Shown: positions 1-11,823, counted from the stretch's first letter. The stretch is 64,000 bases of DNA from Chimonanthus salicifolius (GCA_013350335.1 CM023535.1:28073631-28137630), one strand, 5' to 3'. The notes: generated by a model not told the origin, from the letters alone. Translations and numbers: made by a program.

Positions 1-340
1 ACCTCACTCCCATGCCACCTCATTTGATGAGGTGGATTTAATGCATTGAGTTTTAATTGGGTAGATGACCATTTACCTTAACCTTACCCAATTACTTTAA
101 AATCAGCTCATCTATGACCCATTGGGTCCCATTTGGGTAATTGACCCATTTACCTTAAACTTACACAATTTCTTTAAAATTAAACTCACTCATGATCCAG
201 TGGGTCTTAATTGGGTAATTGACCCAATTCCTTACCCATCTAAGGTCCATTTCAAATATTTAATCTTAAACTCAATTAATTTACAATTCAAGTGGACCAA
301 TCCAATATATTTATAAATAATGAAAATCCGGGGTGTTACA
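1..340 (-). mobile_element. LTR fragment (U3 end) of element I
   Basis: This is the last 340 bases of an LTR whose remainder lies left of the window. It ends in the terminal motif GGGGTGTTACA at 330-340, as do the LTRs of B and G further right. The stretch before it contains many GACCCA/TGGGTC heptamers, as in the U3 ends of E0, C and F. It also holds a hairpin with arms CCACCTCA and TGAGGTGG near 16-33. Following sequence belongs to a different LTR family (H), so I reads as an insertion into the LTR of H. The predicted 5 bp target duplication is gtaat (341-345); its left copy is outside the window. Confidence 0.75.
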
Positions 341-2319
341 GTAATGGCGAAACCCGCATCTCTCTATGGGGGACATGACCACCGGAGTGTAACGGGGAAG
401 TCCTCCCAACAACCATACTCATCACATCATCATAACAATATACTCATGTAAATAACTCCCCCATCTCAACACCCAACGACACATTGTCCGTTGTGGGTTA
501 TCTCTCATGCATGTACATGATATCAAGGTCATGTCTAACAAATACAATCATGCTCAGATATAATTAATCAAGACCAACAACGCATGCATCGTGTGTGACA
601 AAAGCATGTAACATGTTACCTAGACATATATCTCCATGCTCATCATGATCATGTTCACATGTTACAAATAAACACACAACATCTTATCAATAAACTTTCA
701 AGTATCGTACTCAATATCCGAGGCACATCTCATTTGCATGATAAGTTCACATACACATTATAATTGAACATGAACATATTATCAACAATTTTTTAACACC
801 ATGTCCAATACTCAACACATACTTTACTCATTGTAAGTTCATTCCCATATAATAATTAAATAAACATATTACCAACAAGTTTCTAAATCCAAATAATCAT
901 CCATCAGATTACAATTCTCCATTGGTCGCATATAGTTGACATGAGTGCACCCGAACGGATCCCTTGCCACATGTTCATTTTAATAGTTCCCTTACCGAGT
1001 GACTTAATAAACAAAGGGTCTCATTCGAGTCACTACATGTCCAAGGTTAAAGGTTAGATAGATGTGAATGCATGCTAAAACAGTGATAAGTCCCTTCACC
1101 GAGTGTATAGAGTCAAAAATTCGAAGCGAGCAAGCGGCTTGGGGGTCGGAGGGAGCTCAATCTGTTAAAAAGAAGGAACGAATAAATAAATAAGGTAAAA
1201 CGGTCTAAAAAGAGGCCGGACCAACCAGAAATGGGCTGGGTCAAGTCTGGGCTGGACTGGTTCTGGTTGGGTCGGACACGAACTGGGCCGAGTTGGGTCA
1301 AACCAAATCGGACAAGAGCTGGGCCCAACAACAAGTTGGGTTGCATGTTGGGTTGGCTCAACACACAACTGAGTCGACTCATGATCTAACCGAGTCAACT
1401 TAGTCAAAAGGTTGAATGAAGGAAAAAAAAGTAAAGGGAAAAATCAGAGAAAACCAGGAAGATCGAGGAAAATCCAAGAAATCGAGGGAAAGTCATGGAA
1501 AACTACTGAAAAACTAGTGAAATTGATGAAAATCGAGGGAAGTTAAAGAAAAAGGAAAGAACTTGGGGAAGTCGCTAGAAATAGTGAAACTGAGGAAATT
1601 AGAGAGGGGAAAGGGGAGGAAAAAAGAGATTAAGGGGGAGAAGAAAAAAAAAAGGAAAAGAGTACTTGGAACCAAAAGAAAAAGGTAAAAGGAGGCAAAA
1701 ACCCAATGGCTGCGAACAGAAATCTCGGTGTCGTGATAGTCGGCTTGGCTGCTCGCATTGACCGAGAGAAAAAAACACTGAGAGAAGAAGAGGAGAGAGA
1801 GAGAGAGAGAGATCAAGGGGAAGAAGAGAAGACGAAAAAGAGTGAGTGAGAGAGAGAAAGAGATCGAGAATAGAAGATTCACTCGGGAGAGAAGAGGGAT
1901 GAGAGGTACGGGCACTGTAGCAGTTGCGGTTACAGTGCCGCGTGAGGGAAGGAGGGGATTTTAAAGGGTTAGGGTTTGAGGGAATTTGGGATTTAATCTT
2001 TTTTTTTTTTTAAATACTAAGGTTTTAAAAATAATTTCTTTTCAAAAGAAAATAAAATACAAAGAATTCGAGAACCCAAAAAATCTTGAATAACAAACGT
2101 CGATCGAGAAAACGTGTGATTTTTCAACGATTTCTTCATGACAATATACATAATAATTATGAAACACCAAAATGCCCTTCAAATTTTCAAACTAAAAATC
2201 AGATAACTGGGGCCCACCATGGATCCCACACTCTTCTCACTGCTACTATGGTCCCGTAAACAACTCGGAGGTCCGAAAATCTCTCAAAAAATGGGGAAAA
2301 CTCGGAATGGGTCATTACA
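341..2319 (-). mobile_element. 3' LTR of degraded gypsy element H, interrupted on the left by I
   Basis: The stretch ends in CATTACA at 2313-2319, immediately followed by a pyrimidine-rich tract that is a polypurine tract on the minus strand, and then by degraded minus-strand pol. That is the arrangement expected for the 3' LTR of a minus-strand element. Its left part is missing or displaced by I. It differs in sequence from the E0/B/G LTR family and lacks the GGTTCGGCC hairpins. It contains a long GA-rich tract. No coding gene is supported here. Confidence 0.7.
1405..1910. repeat. GA-rich low-complexity tract in the LTR of H
   Basis: About 500 bases are dominated by A and G on the plus strand, with a (GA)n run near 1795-1811. 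The open minus-strand frame over it gives a Ser/Leu/Phe-rich product that simply reflects CT-rich codons, so I do not call a gene. Confidence 0.8.
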
Positions 2320-2336
2320 ATACTACCCCCTTTAAG
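2320..2336 (-). other. Polypurine tract of H
   Basis: Directly next to the LTR end at 2319, the plus strand reads ACCCCCTTTAA. On the minus coding strand this is a purine run just before the 3' LTR, the usual plus-strand primer site of LTR elements. Confidence 0.65.
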
Positions 2337-2399
2337 GAAATTCGTCCTCGAATTTCAAATTGAACTCATACCTTTAGTCTCAAATAAGGCTGGAAACTG

Positions 2400-3780
2400 C
2401 TTCCGTAACGTTGCCTCATTCTCCCAAATAGAAGTCTCTATGCATTTACATTGTCAAACCACTAAAACTAAACGGATAGAATCCTCGATCCGCACTAGTC
2501 CTTCTTCATATGTAACGTCCTCGTTGAGCTCCACGTTTTCCCAATTAATCACATGTGACGAATCCTGATGATATCTCCGAAGCATTGAAACATGGAAGAC
2601 ATTGTGTAGTCAGGCGAGACGCGGAGGGAGTGCAAGTCTAGAAGCCACTTTCCCAATTCTCTCTAGTAGCTCAAATGGACCAATATATCGAGGCGACAAC
2701 TTCCCTCAATACCCAAACCTCTGGATCCCATGACGGGGTGAGGTCCGAAAGAAAACACAGTCTCCAATAGCAAACTCAAGTGCCCTTCCTTTGATGGTCA
2801 ACATAACACTTCTGCTGGCTCTGGGCAGCCAACAATCTTTGCCTGATCAATCTCACCAGCTCAGAAGTCTCCTTGACCATGTATGGTCCTGAGATCACTG
2901 TATCACAGATCTCGGCCCACAAAAGGGTGATTTGCAAGGTCTGACCTACAAAGCCCATACAGAGCCATCTTGATACTAGCGTGGTATTTGTTGTTGTAGA
3001 CGAACTCAACCAAGTGTAACTAACTCTCCAAACTATTGTCACGATAAAAAAAAAAGACAAACTCGGAGTATATCCTCTAAGATATGAACGGTCCACTCAT
3101 ACTGGCTATCTGTCTATGGATGGAACACTGTATTAAAACACAGGTGTGTATCCAACTCTTTCTGCAAGTTCCGTCAGAACTGAGAAACAAGTTTCGGGTC
3201 CTGATCTAAAATAATCGACATAAGCACTCCATACAGTCTGACGATCTCTGACAAATATAGCCTATTTAAAGTCTCAAGAGAATCTGTCATCTTCATGCCA
3301 TAACCCGGGCTGACTTAGTCAATTGATCCACTATGACCCATACTGCATCATGTCTTCGAGGTGACTTCGGCACCCAGTAACCAAAATTCATAATAATTTG
3401 GCCTCACTTCCACTAGAGGATCAATGAGAATGCAATCTACCAGTGGGTCAAGAGTGTTTTATCTTGACCTGTTGGCAAGTTGAACAACAGGTCATAAACT
3501 CAGCTACTGCCTTCTTCATGCTTTTCCACCAGGACTATTGATGCAAATCATGACATATCTCCGTACGTCCCGGATATGCAGCAAATCCTGAATGATGGGA
3601 GTGTTGTAATACCTCATCACGACACTGCCCTGACATGGGTACAAACAGCCTTTCCTGGAAAACTAAACCATTATCTCGTCTCACAGTCCATCCAAATGGT
3701 CCACTGCCGTTGGTCACAATATCTCTCAACGCGAAGCACCTCTCATCCGTCTGGTGAGCTCTCAAAACTCTATCATAAAT
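2400..3780 (-). pseudogene. Degraded integrase of H
   Basis: Reading 3' to 5' along the plus strand, fragments in several minus-strand frames match the end of gypsy integrase. They include a GKLSPRYIGPFE-like block near 2640-2700 (C-terminal domain), a block containing LIRQRLLAAQSQQK (2776-3096), and a block with the HPGRT..H zinc-binding neighbourhood near 3535-3620. Frames change repeatedly and stops are frequent, so this copy cannot make integrase. Order and orientation agree with RT upstream at 4308-4771. Confidence 0.75.
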
Positions 3781-3879
3781 CTGGATGCCCTATCCTCCGA
3801 TCAGACTCGACAAAGCTACTCTCGCCATGTGACTCAAAGAGTCTACAACTACGTTCGTCTTACCGGGTGGTAAGATGAC

Positions 3880-4160
3880 ACAAAGTCATAGTCATCAAGG
3901 TACTCTATCCACCGTCTATGCCTCATGTTCAGCTCCTTCTTGAGTGCAATACCACAGTCACTAACTCCAAGTCATAATTTCGATAGTTCGGCTCTTGGGT
4001 CTTAAAATGTCTCAAACTATAAATTATCTCTCTCCAGCCTATATCAGTAAACAACTCAAATCATCACTTGAAGCATCGTAGGAAACCGCATAGCCGTGGC
4101 CTCTTCCTGGCACAATCCACACTGAAGTGAAAATCATTCTCTCCTTCAGCATTGGGAAGA
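3880..4160 (-). pseudogene. RNase H remnant of H
   Basis: The minus strand encodes fragments resembling YDLELV and KKELNMR..RW..YL, which flank the RNase H active region in gypsy pol. The segment normally between them, holding the DHKSL-type motif, is missing, so an internal deletion is likely. Frames are broken. Confidence 0.6.
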
Positions 4161-4199
4161 CTGTCTCACAAGTTTCATCCCAAATGAAATGCACATTCT

Positions 4200-4775
4200 C
4201 GTAGGTCAAACTTGTCATGGGTATGGCGATCTTAGAGAAATCTTTGACAAACCACCAATAGTAACCTCAAGACCCAAAAAACTGTGAATTTCAAGCACAT
4301 TTCGTGGTCACTCCCAACTGAGAATAGCTTCAACCTTAGCTGGATCCACGGCCACACCGCTAGCTGACATCACGTGCCCAAGAAACTGAACCTCTGGCAA
4401 CCAAAATTCACAGTTGTTGTACTTCGCACAAAGCTTGTGATCCCTCAAGACATGAAGTATGGTTATCAGATGCTGCTCATAATCCTCCTCTGATGTTGAA
4501 CATATCAAAATGTCGTCGATGAACACCACTACAACCGGTCCAGGCATGGTCTGAATATCATTTTTTTTTATTAGGTCCACGAATGTCGCCGGGGCATTAG
4601 GTACCTAAACAACATTACCTCAAACTCAAAGAGTCCAAAACGAATACAAAAAGCAGTCTTCCCAATATCACTCTCTTGCATTTTAAGCTGATGGTAACCA
4701 AAACGAAAATCTATTTTGGTGAAGCACTCGAATCCTCTCAACTGGTCAAATAGATCATCAATCATTGGCAATGGA
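4200..4775 (-). pseudogene. Reverse transcriptase remnant of H
   Basis: Two minus-strand frames carry the RT core. 4308-4580 has [11 protein letters not shown], the FIDD form of the YxDD active site, followed by CEFWLPEVQFLGHV. 4571-4771 has the upstream block with [15 protein letters not shown] and [13 protein letters not shown]. The two frames overlap at a T-rich run (4561-4570), so a frameshift separates them. The product belongs to a Ty3/gypsy chromovirus-type pol but is not functional. Confidence 0.85.
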
Positions 4776-5837
4776 TACTTGTTTTTATATTTTTGTGACC
4801 ATGTTTAACTGTCGATAGTCGATGCACAGTCTCATGGAGCCATCTTTCTTCTTAGCGAACAACGCTGGTGCACCCCAAGATAAAGTGCAAGGCCAAATGA
4901 AGCAAAGGGTTACTAACTCCCTGAGTTGTTTCTCCAACTCCAAAGTCTCTGTCGAAAATCATAGCACAAACTCATGGAGCCATCCCCTTCTTAGTCAACA
5001 TGGCCGGTGCCGTCCAAGAAGGGCGCTGGGTCAATTGTAGCCAAGAGACTCCAACTCCCCAAACTAACTCTTCAGCTCTAAAACCTTTATTGGAACCACC
5101 CGATAGTGGGTAATCGAAACATGTATCACGCCGGGGGAGTAGATTCACAACAAATCTTATCTCCTGACGTGGCGGCAATCTAAGAAACGTCCCCAAAAAG
5201 ACATCCAAAAACCCCCATACCATGCGAGGCACCTCAAGACCTGCCAATCCCGAACTCTCCTTAAACTCAAGCTAACCACCAAGCTACACAACTCCTCCAC
5301 GCTCAAATTGTAAGTTGTAAGCTCCTTGACAAATGCATCCACCGCGAGAAATTAAATCGCCATTCACCTACAGTAACAGTCCAAGGTAACCTGGAGGGAG
5401 GACGACCAATCCATCCCAAGATGACGTCAAACTCTGACATCTCCAAACTCGTAGACCGACTTCCAATGCCAACTTCAAAAGTCAAAATGCACAATCCACT
5501 GATTTGGTCTGTAATCAGCGAAGCTCAAGACAAAAACAGAGGGGGAAAGTTGGAATGGGGCAATACACCGTTCATGAGCTAAGAGACACCCATGTGAACC
5601 GCTCAAAGCACTGAGTTCCCAACTCACTCATACATAAAAATCAAACCGTACACCAGGCTCACCTGGGCCTTAACGGTCAATCCTACCAGTCTAACCTAAA
5701 CTAGCCCTTAGCAAAGCCATAACTACCTCTAGCCATGACACTGGACTTGCGGGAGTCTTAGTGTTAGCCACAACTACCTCTAACCAGACACTGGACTTAC
5801 GGGAGTCTTAGAGCCAAACACAACGACTAGCTTGAAC
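4531..5837 (-). repeat. 1.3 kb direct tandem duplication in pol of H, unit 1
   Basis: This stretch and 5838-7144 are near-identical with an offset of 1304-1307 bases. The difference arises in the T run near 4561. The unit spans the N-terminal half of RT and, further right, protease; the minus frame 5303-5494 contains the EFDVILG motif of retropepsins. Both copies carry the same frame breaks, so duplication followed or accompanied decay. An internal short repeat (two copies of a segment containing GACACTGGACTT) lies near 5738-5812. Confidence 0.9.
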
Positions 5838-7144
5838 ACAACCGGTCCAAGCATGGTCTGAATATCATTTTTTTATTAGGTCCACGAATGTCGCCGGGGC
5901 ATTAGGTACCTAAACAACATTACTTCAAACTCAAGAGTCCAAAACGAATACAGAAAGCAGTCTTCCCAATATCACTCTCTTGCATCTTAAGCTGATGGTA
6001 ACCCGAACGAAAATCTATTTTGGTGAAGCACTCGAATCCTCTCAACTAGTCAAACAGATCATCAATCATTGGCAATGGATACTTGTTTTTATTTTTTTGT
6101 AACCATGTTTAACTGTCGATAGTCGATGCACAGTCTCATGGAGCCATCTTTCTTCTTAGCGAACAACGCTGGTGCACCCCAAGATAAAGTGCAAGGCCAA
6201 ATGAAGCCAAGGGTTACTAACTCCCTGAGTTGTTTCTCCAACTCCAAAGTCTCTGTCGGAAATCATAGCACAAACTCATGGAGCCATCTCCTTCTTAGTC
6301 AACATGGCCGGTGCCGTCCAAGAAGGGCGCTGGGTCAATTGTAGCCAAGAGACTCCAACTCCCCAAACTAACTCTTCAGCTCTAAAACCTCTATTGGAAC
6401 CACCCGATAGTGGGTAATCGAAACATGTATCGCGCCGGGGGAGTAGATTCACAACAAATCTTATCTCTTGACGTGGCGGCAATCTAAGAAACGTCCCCAA
6501 AAAGACATCCAAAAACCCCCGTACCATGCGAGGCACCTCAAGACCTGCCAATCCCGAACTCTCCTTAAACTCAAGCTAACCACCAAGCTATACAACTCCT
6601 CCACGCTCAGACTGTAAGTTGTAAGCTCCTTGACAAATGCATCCACCGCGAGAAATTAAATCGCCATTCACCTACAGTAACAGTCCAAGGTAACCTGGAG
6701 GGAGGACGACCAATCCATCCCAAGATGACGTCAAACTCTAACATCTCCAAACTCGTAGACCGACCTCCAATGCCAACTTCAAAAGTCAAAACGTACAATC
6801 CACTGATCTGGTCTGTAATCAGCGAAACTCAAGACAAAAACAGAGGGGGAAAACTGGAAAGGGGCAATACACCATTCATGAGCTAAGAGACACCCATGTG
6901 CACCGCTCAAAGCACTGAGTGCCCAACTCACTCATACATAAAAATCAAACCGTACACCAGGCTCACCTGGGCCTTAACGGTCAATCCTACCGGTCTAACC
7001 TAAACTAGCCATTAGCAAAGCCATAACTACCTCTAGCCAGGACACTGGACTTGCGGGAGTCTTAGTGTTAGCCACAACTACCTCTAGCCAGACACTGGAC
7101 TTACGGGAGTCTTAGAGCCAAACACAACGACTAGCTTGAACACA
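5838..7144 (-). repeat. 1.3 kb direct tandem duplication in pol of H, unit 2
   Basis: Second copy of the RT/protease segment. The junction shares the 3-base sequence ACA between the units (5838-5840 and 7142-7144). The copies differ by scattered substitutions, for example GGTCCAGG versus GGTCCAAG at the start. This copy runs directly into a long C homopolymer. Confidence 0.9.
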
Positions 7145-7147
7145 TCA

Positions 7148-7173
7148 CCCCCCCCCCCCCCCCCCCCCCCCCC
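7148..7173. repeat. Homopolymer of 26 C
   Basis: An uninterrupted run of 26 C directly follows the second duplication unit and is followed by GCCCCACCC. Length in an assembly of such a run is unreliable. Confidence 0.9.
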
Positions 7174-7943
7174 GCCCCACCCAAGGCACTCCCTGTAGTC
7201 TTAAGCTCAAAAGGGGCATAACTAACAACTCAACATGCCAAGCCCATCAACTCATGGAATTCCATCGTTCATCTACAAAGTTAGCCGGACGGACTCACTC
7301 AGTAGACACCCATAAATTTTCAATGAGTCTATCTTCATACTATATAGTCGCAAGCGAGGCCCACATACGTTGGCCTCGCACTATAAACATGAGTCTCCTA
7401 TGGACCCAGGAGGTAGACCCACATTTTAGTCTTCTCCTAACAATATTGGACCCTCAAACAATCCTACCTCAATCACAGTCTAAAGGTCCCCTTGACTCCA
7501 TCACAGTACTCAAGCCACCTTGAAAACATACCACCAACGTGCCTCAAAGGTGAGGACTCCTCCTAATGTGAGTCCCACTGAGGAACACCTCTAAATACTC
7601 TAGGGAGTAAGACCAACATGACTCCAAACCTAGAGATCTATATTCCACAGCTCTCATGACCATGCCACGGTGCTCCACCCACTCAAATGAGTGATCTATC
7701 TCACCATTGACTCACCCACGAATCAAAATCTGGGGAGTCTTACAGAGCGAGAATCCGCTACAAGTCACGTCTCAAGCATGCTAATTGAAAGATAATGCAT
7801 CGAGCACACCACACAAACCTAGGGTGCATACGCACCACCCCATAACCCGGTTCAATCTAACCTATCACACAGGGGGTGAACCTAACCTCTATTTATCATC
7901 ACATCCATCTTTGTCCCATTCACAGTCCGAGAGTTGAACCGTA
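7174..7943 (-). other. Leader and gag-position region of H, no coding signal
   Basis: Gag should lie between protease and the primer binding site, but no frame here shows gag motifs or a zinc knuckle and stops are dense in all frames. The stretch is too short (about 770 bases) for a full gag plus leader, so gag is deleted or unrecognisable. Confidence 0.5.
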
Positions 7944-7954
7944 CTCTGATACCA
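7944..7954 (-). promoter_or_regulatory. Primer binding site of H (initiator tRNA-Met)
   Basis: The plus strand reads CTCTGATACCA, so the minus strand has TGGTATCAGAG, complementary to the 3' end of plant initiator tRNA-Met. It lies two bases from the LTR start TGTAAAGCCCC at 7957. Confidence 0.85.
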
Positions 7955-7956
7955 AC

Positions 7957-8215
7957 TGTAAAGCCCCGTACTGCTACGAGCGCGTTATCTCCAAAAATAT
8001 CTCAAAACATCACAAAAGAATGGATATCGGGATATTTTATTTTGAAGCGAGGTAACTACCTCCCGTTCAACAGACCACAAATCCAAAGCTAGAAACACAA
8101 CAAACAACCATAGACTGATTGAATATAGTTATACAGTCATCCAAACAAGCATATAATAAGGAGTTCATACAATCTGGAGTCTCTCCAATTTGAAACATAA
8201 CTATGGACATGTATA
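7957..8215 (-). mobile_element. 5' LTR of H (U5 end), interrupted by E0
   Basis: It begins TGTAAAGCCCCG right after the PBS and continues until E0 inserts at 8216. The rest of this LTR lies beyond the window. The expected target duplication of E0 is gtata (8211-8215); its partner should follow the right LTR of E0, outside the window. Confidence 0.75.
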
Positions 8216-8300
8216 TGTAACACCCCGCCCTTTTCACTAGAAATGAGAGTCTATTTCTTTTTTTTAAAAGAAACAAAAGTGATGAAGAGCGGGATGTCAC
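8216..8300 (-). mobile_element. E0 left (3') LTR, segment 1
   Basis: It starts TGTAACACCCCGCCC and breaks off at GGGATGTCAC, where A is inserted. The same LTR resumes at 29417 with the duplicated gtcac and the conserved GTTAAGTCCGGACTT block, so 8296-8300 and 29417-29421 are the target-site duplication of A. Confidence 0.9.
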
Positions 8301-8957
8301 TGTAACGCCTGCCCCTTTTCACTCGCTTAGCCAAAAAATCAGCGTATATTTTTTTTTGAAATAAGGAGTGACAAAGAGCGCGGGACGTCACGACGCGAGT
8401 TAAGTCCGAGCTTCTAAAACCCGGCCCTTAACTGGCCAGCCCTACGTGTGCGTGGAACTAAGTCCACGAGAACGGTTCACATGTAGAAAGTAAGCTTGCG
8501 GAATATAAACATAAAGTGGAGTTATAATAGAGTCTATCCTACCAATTTTAGATAGCAATGAATTACATCACCTAATTAATAAATACCTCAACTTAAAATG
8601 TCCAAAATAAAAGTCCAAACCATGGCAATAGTCTAAGTTATTACAGTCCAACGAGCTAAGTTACTCAAATTACATTTCCAAAATAAAACTTAAGTAAATT
8701 AACTAGCTCGCTCCCCCAAGCTCCTACGCTTGGCTCCCATCACGTCCTTCATTTCCTCCATTTCTTGCGTCATCATCTAAGGTGTAAGTAGTGCGTTAAA
8801 CAACGTGCCCAGTAGGTACTCCGAGTAGGGTCAACACATGGATTAGTGATAACAAAACACATAGGTAATAGTATAGCAAAACCATGCAATCAATGCCATG
8901 CCATGGGTGTCATATGTCATGAGTCCCACCCATCATCCATATCATCATTATACAATG

Positions 8958-9056
8958 TCCCTCTTGATGGAAAAGCCTCATCAAGGAATCATAAACACAT
9001 AGTATCCCTCTTGATGGAAAAGCCTCATCAAGGAATCACAAACACATAGTATCCCC
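8958..9056. repeat. Hairpin minisatellite in A, two copies
   Basis: Two copies of a roughly 47-base unit contain CTTGATGG, a short spacer, then TCATCAAG, so each can fold into a hairpin. F has six copies at the same place (31186-31452). Confidence 0.85.
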
Positions 9057-9420
9057 ATGTGTGTTTATCAGTCGCCCCAATGGAGCATGGACTCCTGTTT
9101 CATTTCATCGCTCCCATGCCATGCATGAGATGTAAGTGCAGTATGCCATATAATAATATTACAAACCATAGCATTAAATCCCATCTTAAAACATGTCATT
9201 TGATTGCCAAAATAAATCAAGTAAAACATTCATATACACATAATCCATGGCTTTCAATGAGGTAGGAATCCTACCAAAGACCAACTAATGTGCATCGCGT
9301 TTCCGTCCACGAATTCGATCACCGATCGTGTACCGCTTGCTAGATCCCATTACCTTATTACACATCAACAAATTAACCCAATGTTTCAACCATGCCTAAG
9401 TCCACCATACATGCCATAGT

Positions 9421-10525
9421 GGGGTTCGGCCATACACCATGGCCGAACCTCACTAATTAGGTTTTTGGGTCCCTTTTTGATCCATTGATCATTTTAATCT
9501 TGTGGGTCTAAAATTAGCCACCCTTTGGTTCATTTATCCAGCAAATAAGGTCATCATTAAAAGTCCCCAATTCCACAACCATCCCACATGAGGTTCGGCC
9601 ATACACCATGGCCGAACCCATGGTTCTTCATTTTGGCCATATTTACATTTTTGCCACTGCTTCTTCCTATGGTTAATCACCTTTCATTTATGCATGTCCA
9701 TATCCCTAACTGATCCATAAACATGGATCCATTAATGCCTCATTAATCATGACACAAAACCCATTATTAATCAGCCATTTCCTTAACTTAATACCCATTC
9801 ATTTTAAACATGCATAGATCCATACTTAACTCATAAAAAGGGTTCATAAAATGGGCCATGGGGTTCGGCCATACACCATGGCCGAACCCATGATGTTATT
9901 TTCCTCATCTTTCTTGGATCCCTTATCACATTTTAGATCCACAACAAGGTCCCTTCTTGAGGGGGTTTCAAACATACATTTAAGTCATTATCATTTATCA
10001 CTTTTAAACCTTCTAAACTTACCAACATACCCCATCATCTTCATGGTTCCAAAAACATTTAAATCCACCAAAATCTCTCCATGGGGTTCGGCCATACAAC
10101 ATGGCCGAACCCATGGTCCATGGTTCATCTTCATTTGCAAGGTTTAAGACCATAAATATTCATTAATATTTCTCCATGGATTCCCTCACTTAACCCCTTT
10201 AAAATTTACTATCATTTAACCATTCAAAAACCCTAAAAATCATTAACCATCATTCCATGGTTTCCATCCTTTAAACCCCTTAAAAATTACTTCATTTCCT
10301 TCCATGGAGTTCGGCCATACAACATGGCCGAACCCTATGGTTTATTATTTCTTCAAAAATCATACTTCCATGACTTGTTACTTGATGGTTCTCATACAAG
10401 AAACCCTAGGGTTTGGCCATGCAAGGGCCAAACCATACATCTTGATCCTTCACCATATTTTTGACATGCATAAGGTCCTTTCCACATCTTCATAACAGTT
10501 AGGGTTTGGCCATGCAATGGCCAAA
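9421..10525. repeat. Cluster of GGTTCGGCC hairpins in A
   Basis: Hairpins with arms GGTTCGGCCAT and ATGGCCGAACC and a loop of 4-6 bases start near 9423, 9592, 9868, 10084 and 10309. Two further ones near 10411 and 10501 have both arms changed to GGTTTGGCC and GGCCAAACC, keeping the pairing. Confidence 0.9.
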
Positions 10526-11094
10526 CCATGATCCTTGAACCCTTTTTGTCATGCATGCACACATAACCCATATTCATACATAGTGTCCTTATTTGTTCCA
10601 TTATTCATAGCCTACCTTACTGTAACTCCCCGCCCTTTCTGAGAAATCAGAGTCTAATTTTTTTTAAAAAATAATAATAAAATAACATCGGCAGAGAGCG
10701 GACGGCGTCACGACGCGAGCTAAGTCCAGACTTCCCAAGTCCGACCCTTAACTGGCCACCCATGTGTGCATGGACTAAACCCACGATAACAAACCACACA
10801 TGGAACTAAAAAATGTTTTGCAGAATAAACTAGATTAACTGCGGAATTAGATTGAAAAGATAGCAAGTACAAGTCTCAATTATTAATTAACTTAATCCAA
10901 CCATCCATTGTTAATAACATAAACAAACCATAACAAAAGTATCAACTTATTACATGCCCATAAAATATAACTCAAAAGACAATAATAAAGACATTCCAAT
11001 CATCAATCAAGCGCTCAAGCTTGACTCCCCTCCAGGTCCACAACCTTCTCTTTCCCCTTCCTTGTTCCTGCATTCTCCGCTGAGGATAGAATTA

Positions 11095-11115
11095 GGGCGT
11101 TAGATCAACGCGCCC
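11095..11115. other. Conserved GGGCGTT/AACGCGCCC stem in the LTR
   Basis: GGGCGTT, a 5-base loop, then AACGCGCCC can form a stem with a 2-base bulge. It recurs at the same LTR position in D (17149-17169), E0 (29840-29860), F (near 31014-31033), G LTR1 (37766-37786) and its copies, always followed by CAGTAG or CAATAG. It lies roughly 450-560 bases inside the U5 end. Confidence 0.7.
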
Positions 11116-11295
11116 AGTAGGTTCCCGATCAGGGCTACCACATGGTTAGCTTGTAAAACATGCATATATCAAATATATGGTTATCAAAAATAGGTAAATC
11201 AATGCTATGAAATATGCACATGTAATGAGTCCCTCCCAACATGCATATACATAGCCATCACTTGACGTGACTTTCACTGTCAAGGTAAAACACAA

Positions 11296-11455
11296 TAACA
11301 TTTCTCCTGGCGGGACCTGCATCGCCTAAGGAGACCAATGTATTTCTCATCTTCATAACATTTCTCCTAGAGGGACCTGCATTGCCTAAGGAGACCAATA
11401 TATGATCATCATCATGATACTACTCCTGGTGGGACCTGCATCACCTAAGGAGGTT
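11296..11455. repeat. Three-copy minisatellite in the LTR of B
   Basis: Three roughly 60-base units each contain CTCCTGG..GGGACCTGCAT..CCTAAGGAG, giving a CTCCT/AGGAG stem. It occupies the same relative place as the CTTGATGG units of A, C and F but has another sequence. Confidence 0.8.
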
Positions 11456-11823
11456 TCATAGTTGCATCACAGCATATCACCGGAGTGTGGGCTCTGGGTT
11501 CCACAATCATCATCCCATGTCATGCATGAGATGTCAATGCATTGTATGTCATTTGTAAACACATAATTCATCATTCGAAACCACATTTAAAACATAAATC
11601 AATTACAACATATCTCATAAAAACGTAATAAAACCAAATCATAATTGTGGTTACAAGTAGGTAGGAAACCTACTGAAGATTCACTTCAGTGTTCGATCTT
11701 TCTTAATCGCCACCCGTTCACAACTCGTACGCCGTTCTCATAAGTCTCGATACTTTATTTTCATAGCAGCAAATCAAACATTCATTATGTAATTCCAACT
11801 TGGGCTAAGTCCCAAAAATGCAC

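Larger units (their letters stand above)
8301..10620 (-). mobile_element. Solo LTR A, segment 1
   Basis: It starts TGTAACGCCTGCCCC, with target duplication gtcac on both sides of the whole insertion (8296-8300 and 29417-29421). It aligns with F at 30517-32985 with only small changes, including the Fe-like order of minisatellite, GTAGGAATCCTAC palindrome and GGTTCGGCC hairpins. It stops at cttac (10616-10620), where B is inserted. A together with its segment 2 is about 3.9 kb and contains no internal domain, so it is a solo LTR. Confidence 0.9.

Noticed and set aside
1514..1915. Open minus-strand frame of 133 codons
   Set aside because: It is the CT-rich complement of the GA-rich tract in an LTR; the product is low complexity and no motif is visible.
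8846..9265. Short plus-strand frames in LTR A
   Set aside because: They overlap the minisatellite and are not conserved in structure; F has similar frames only because the LTR sequence is similar.
9421..10525. Pol III B-box interpretation of GGTTCG motifs
   Set aside because: GGTTCG matches only part of a B box, no A box is spaced properly, and the motif is half of a hairpin.
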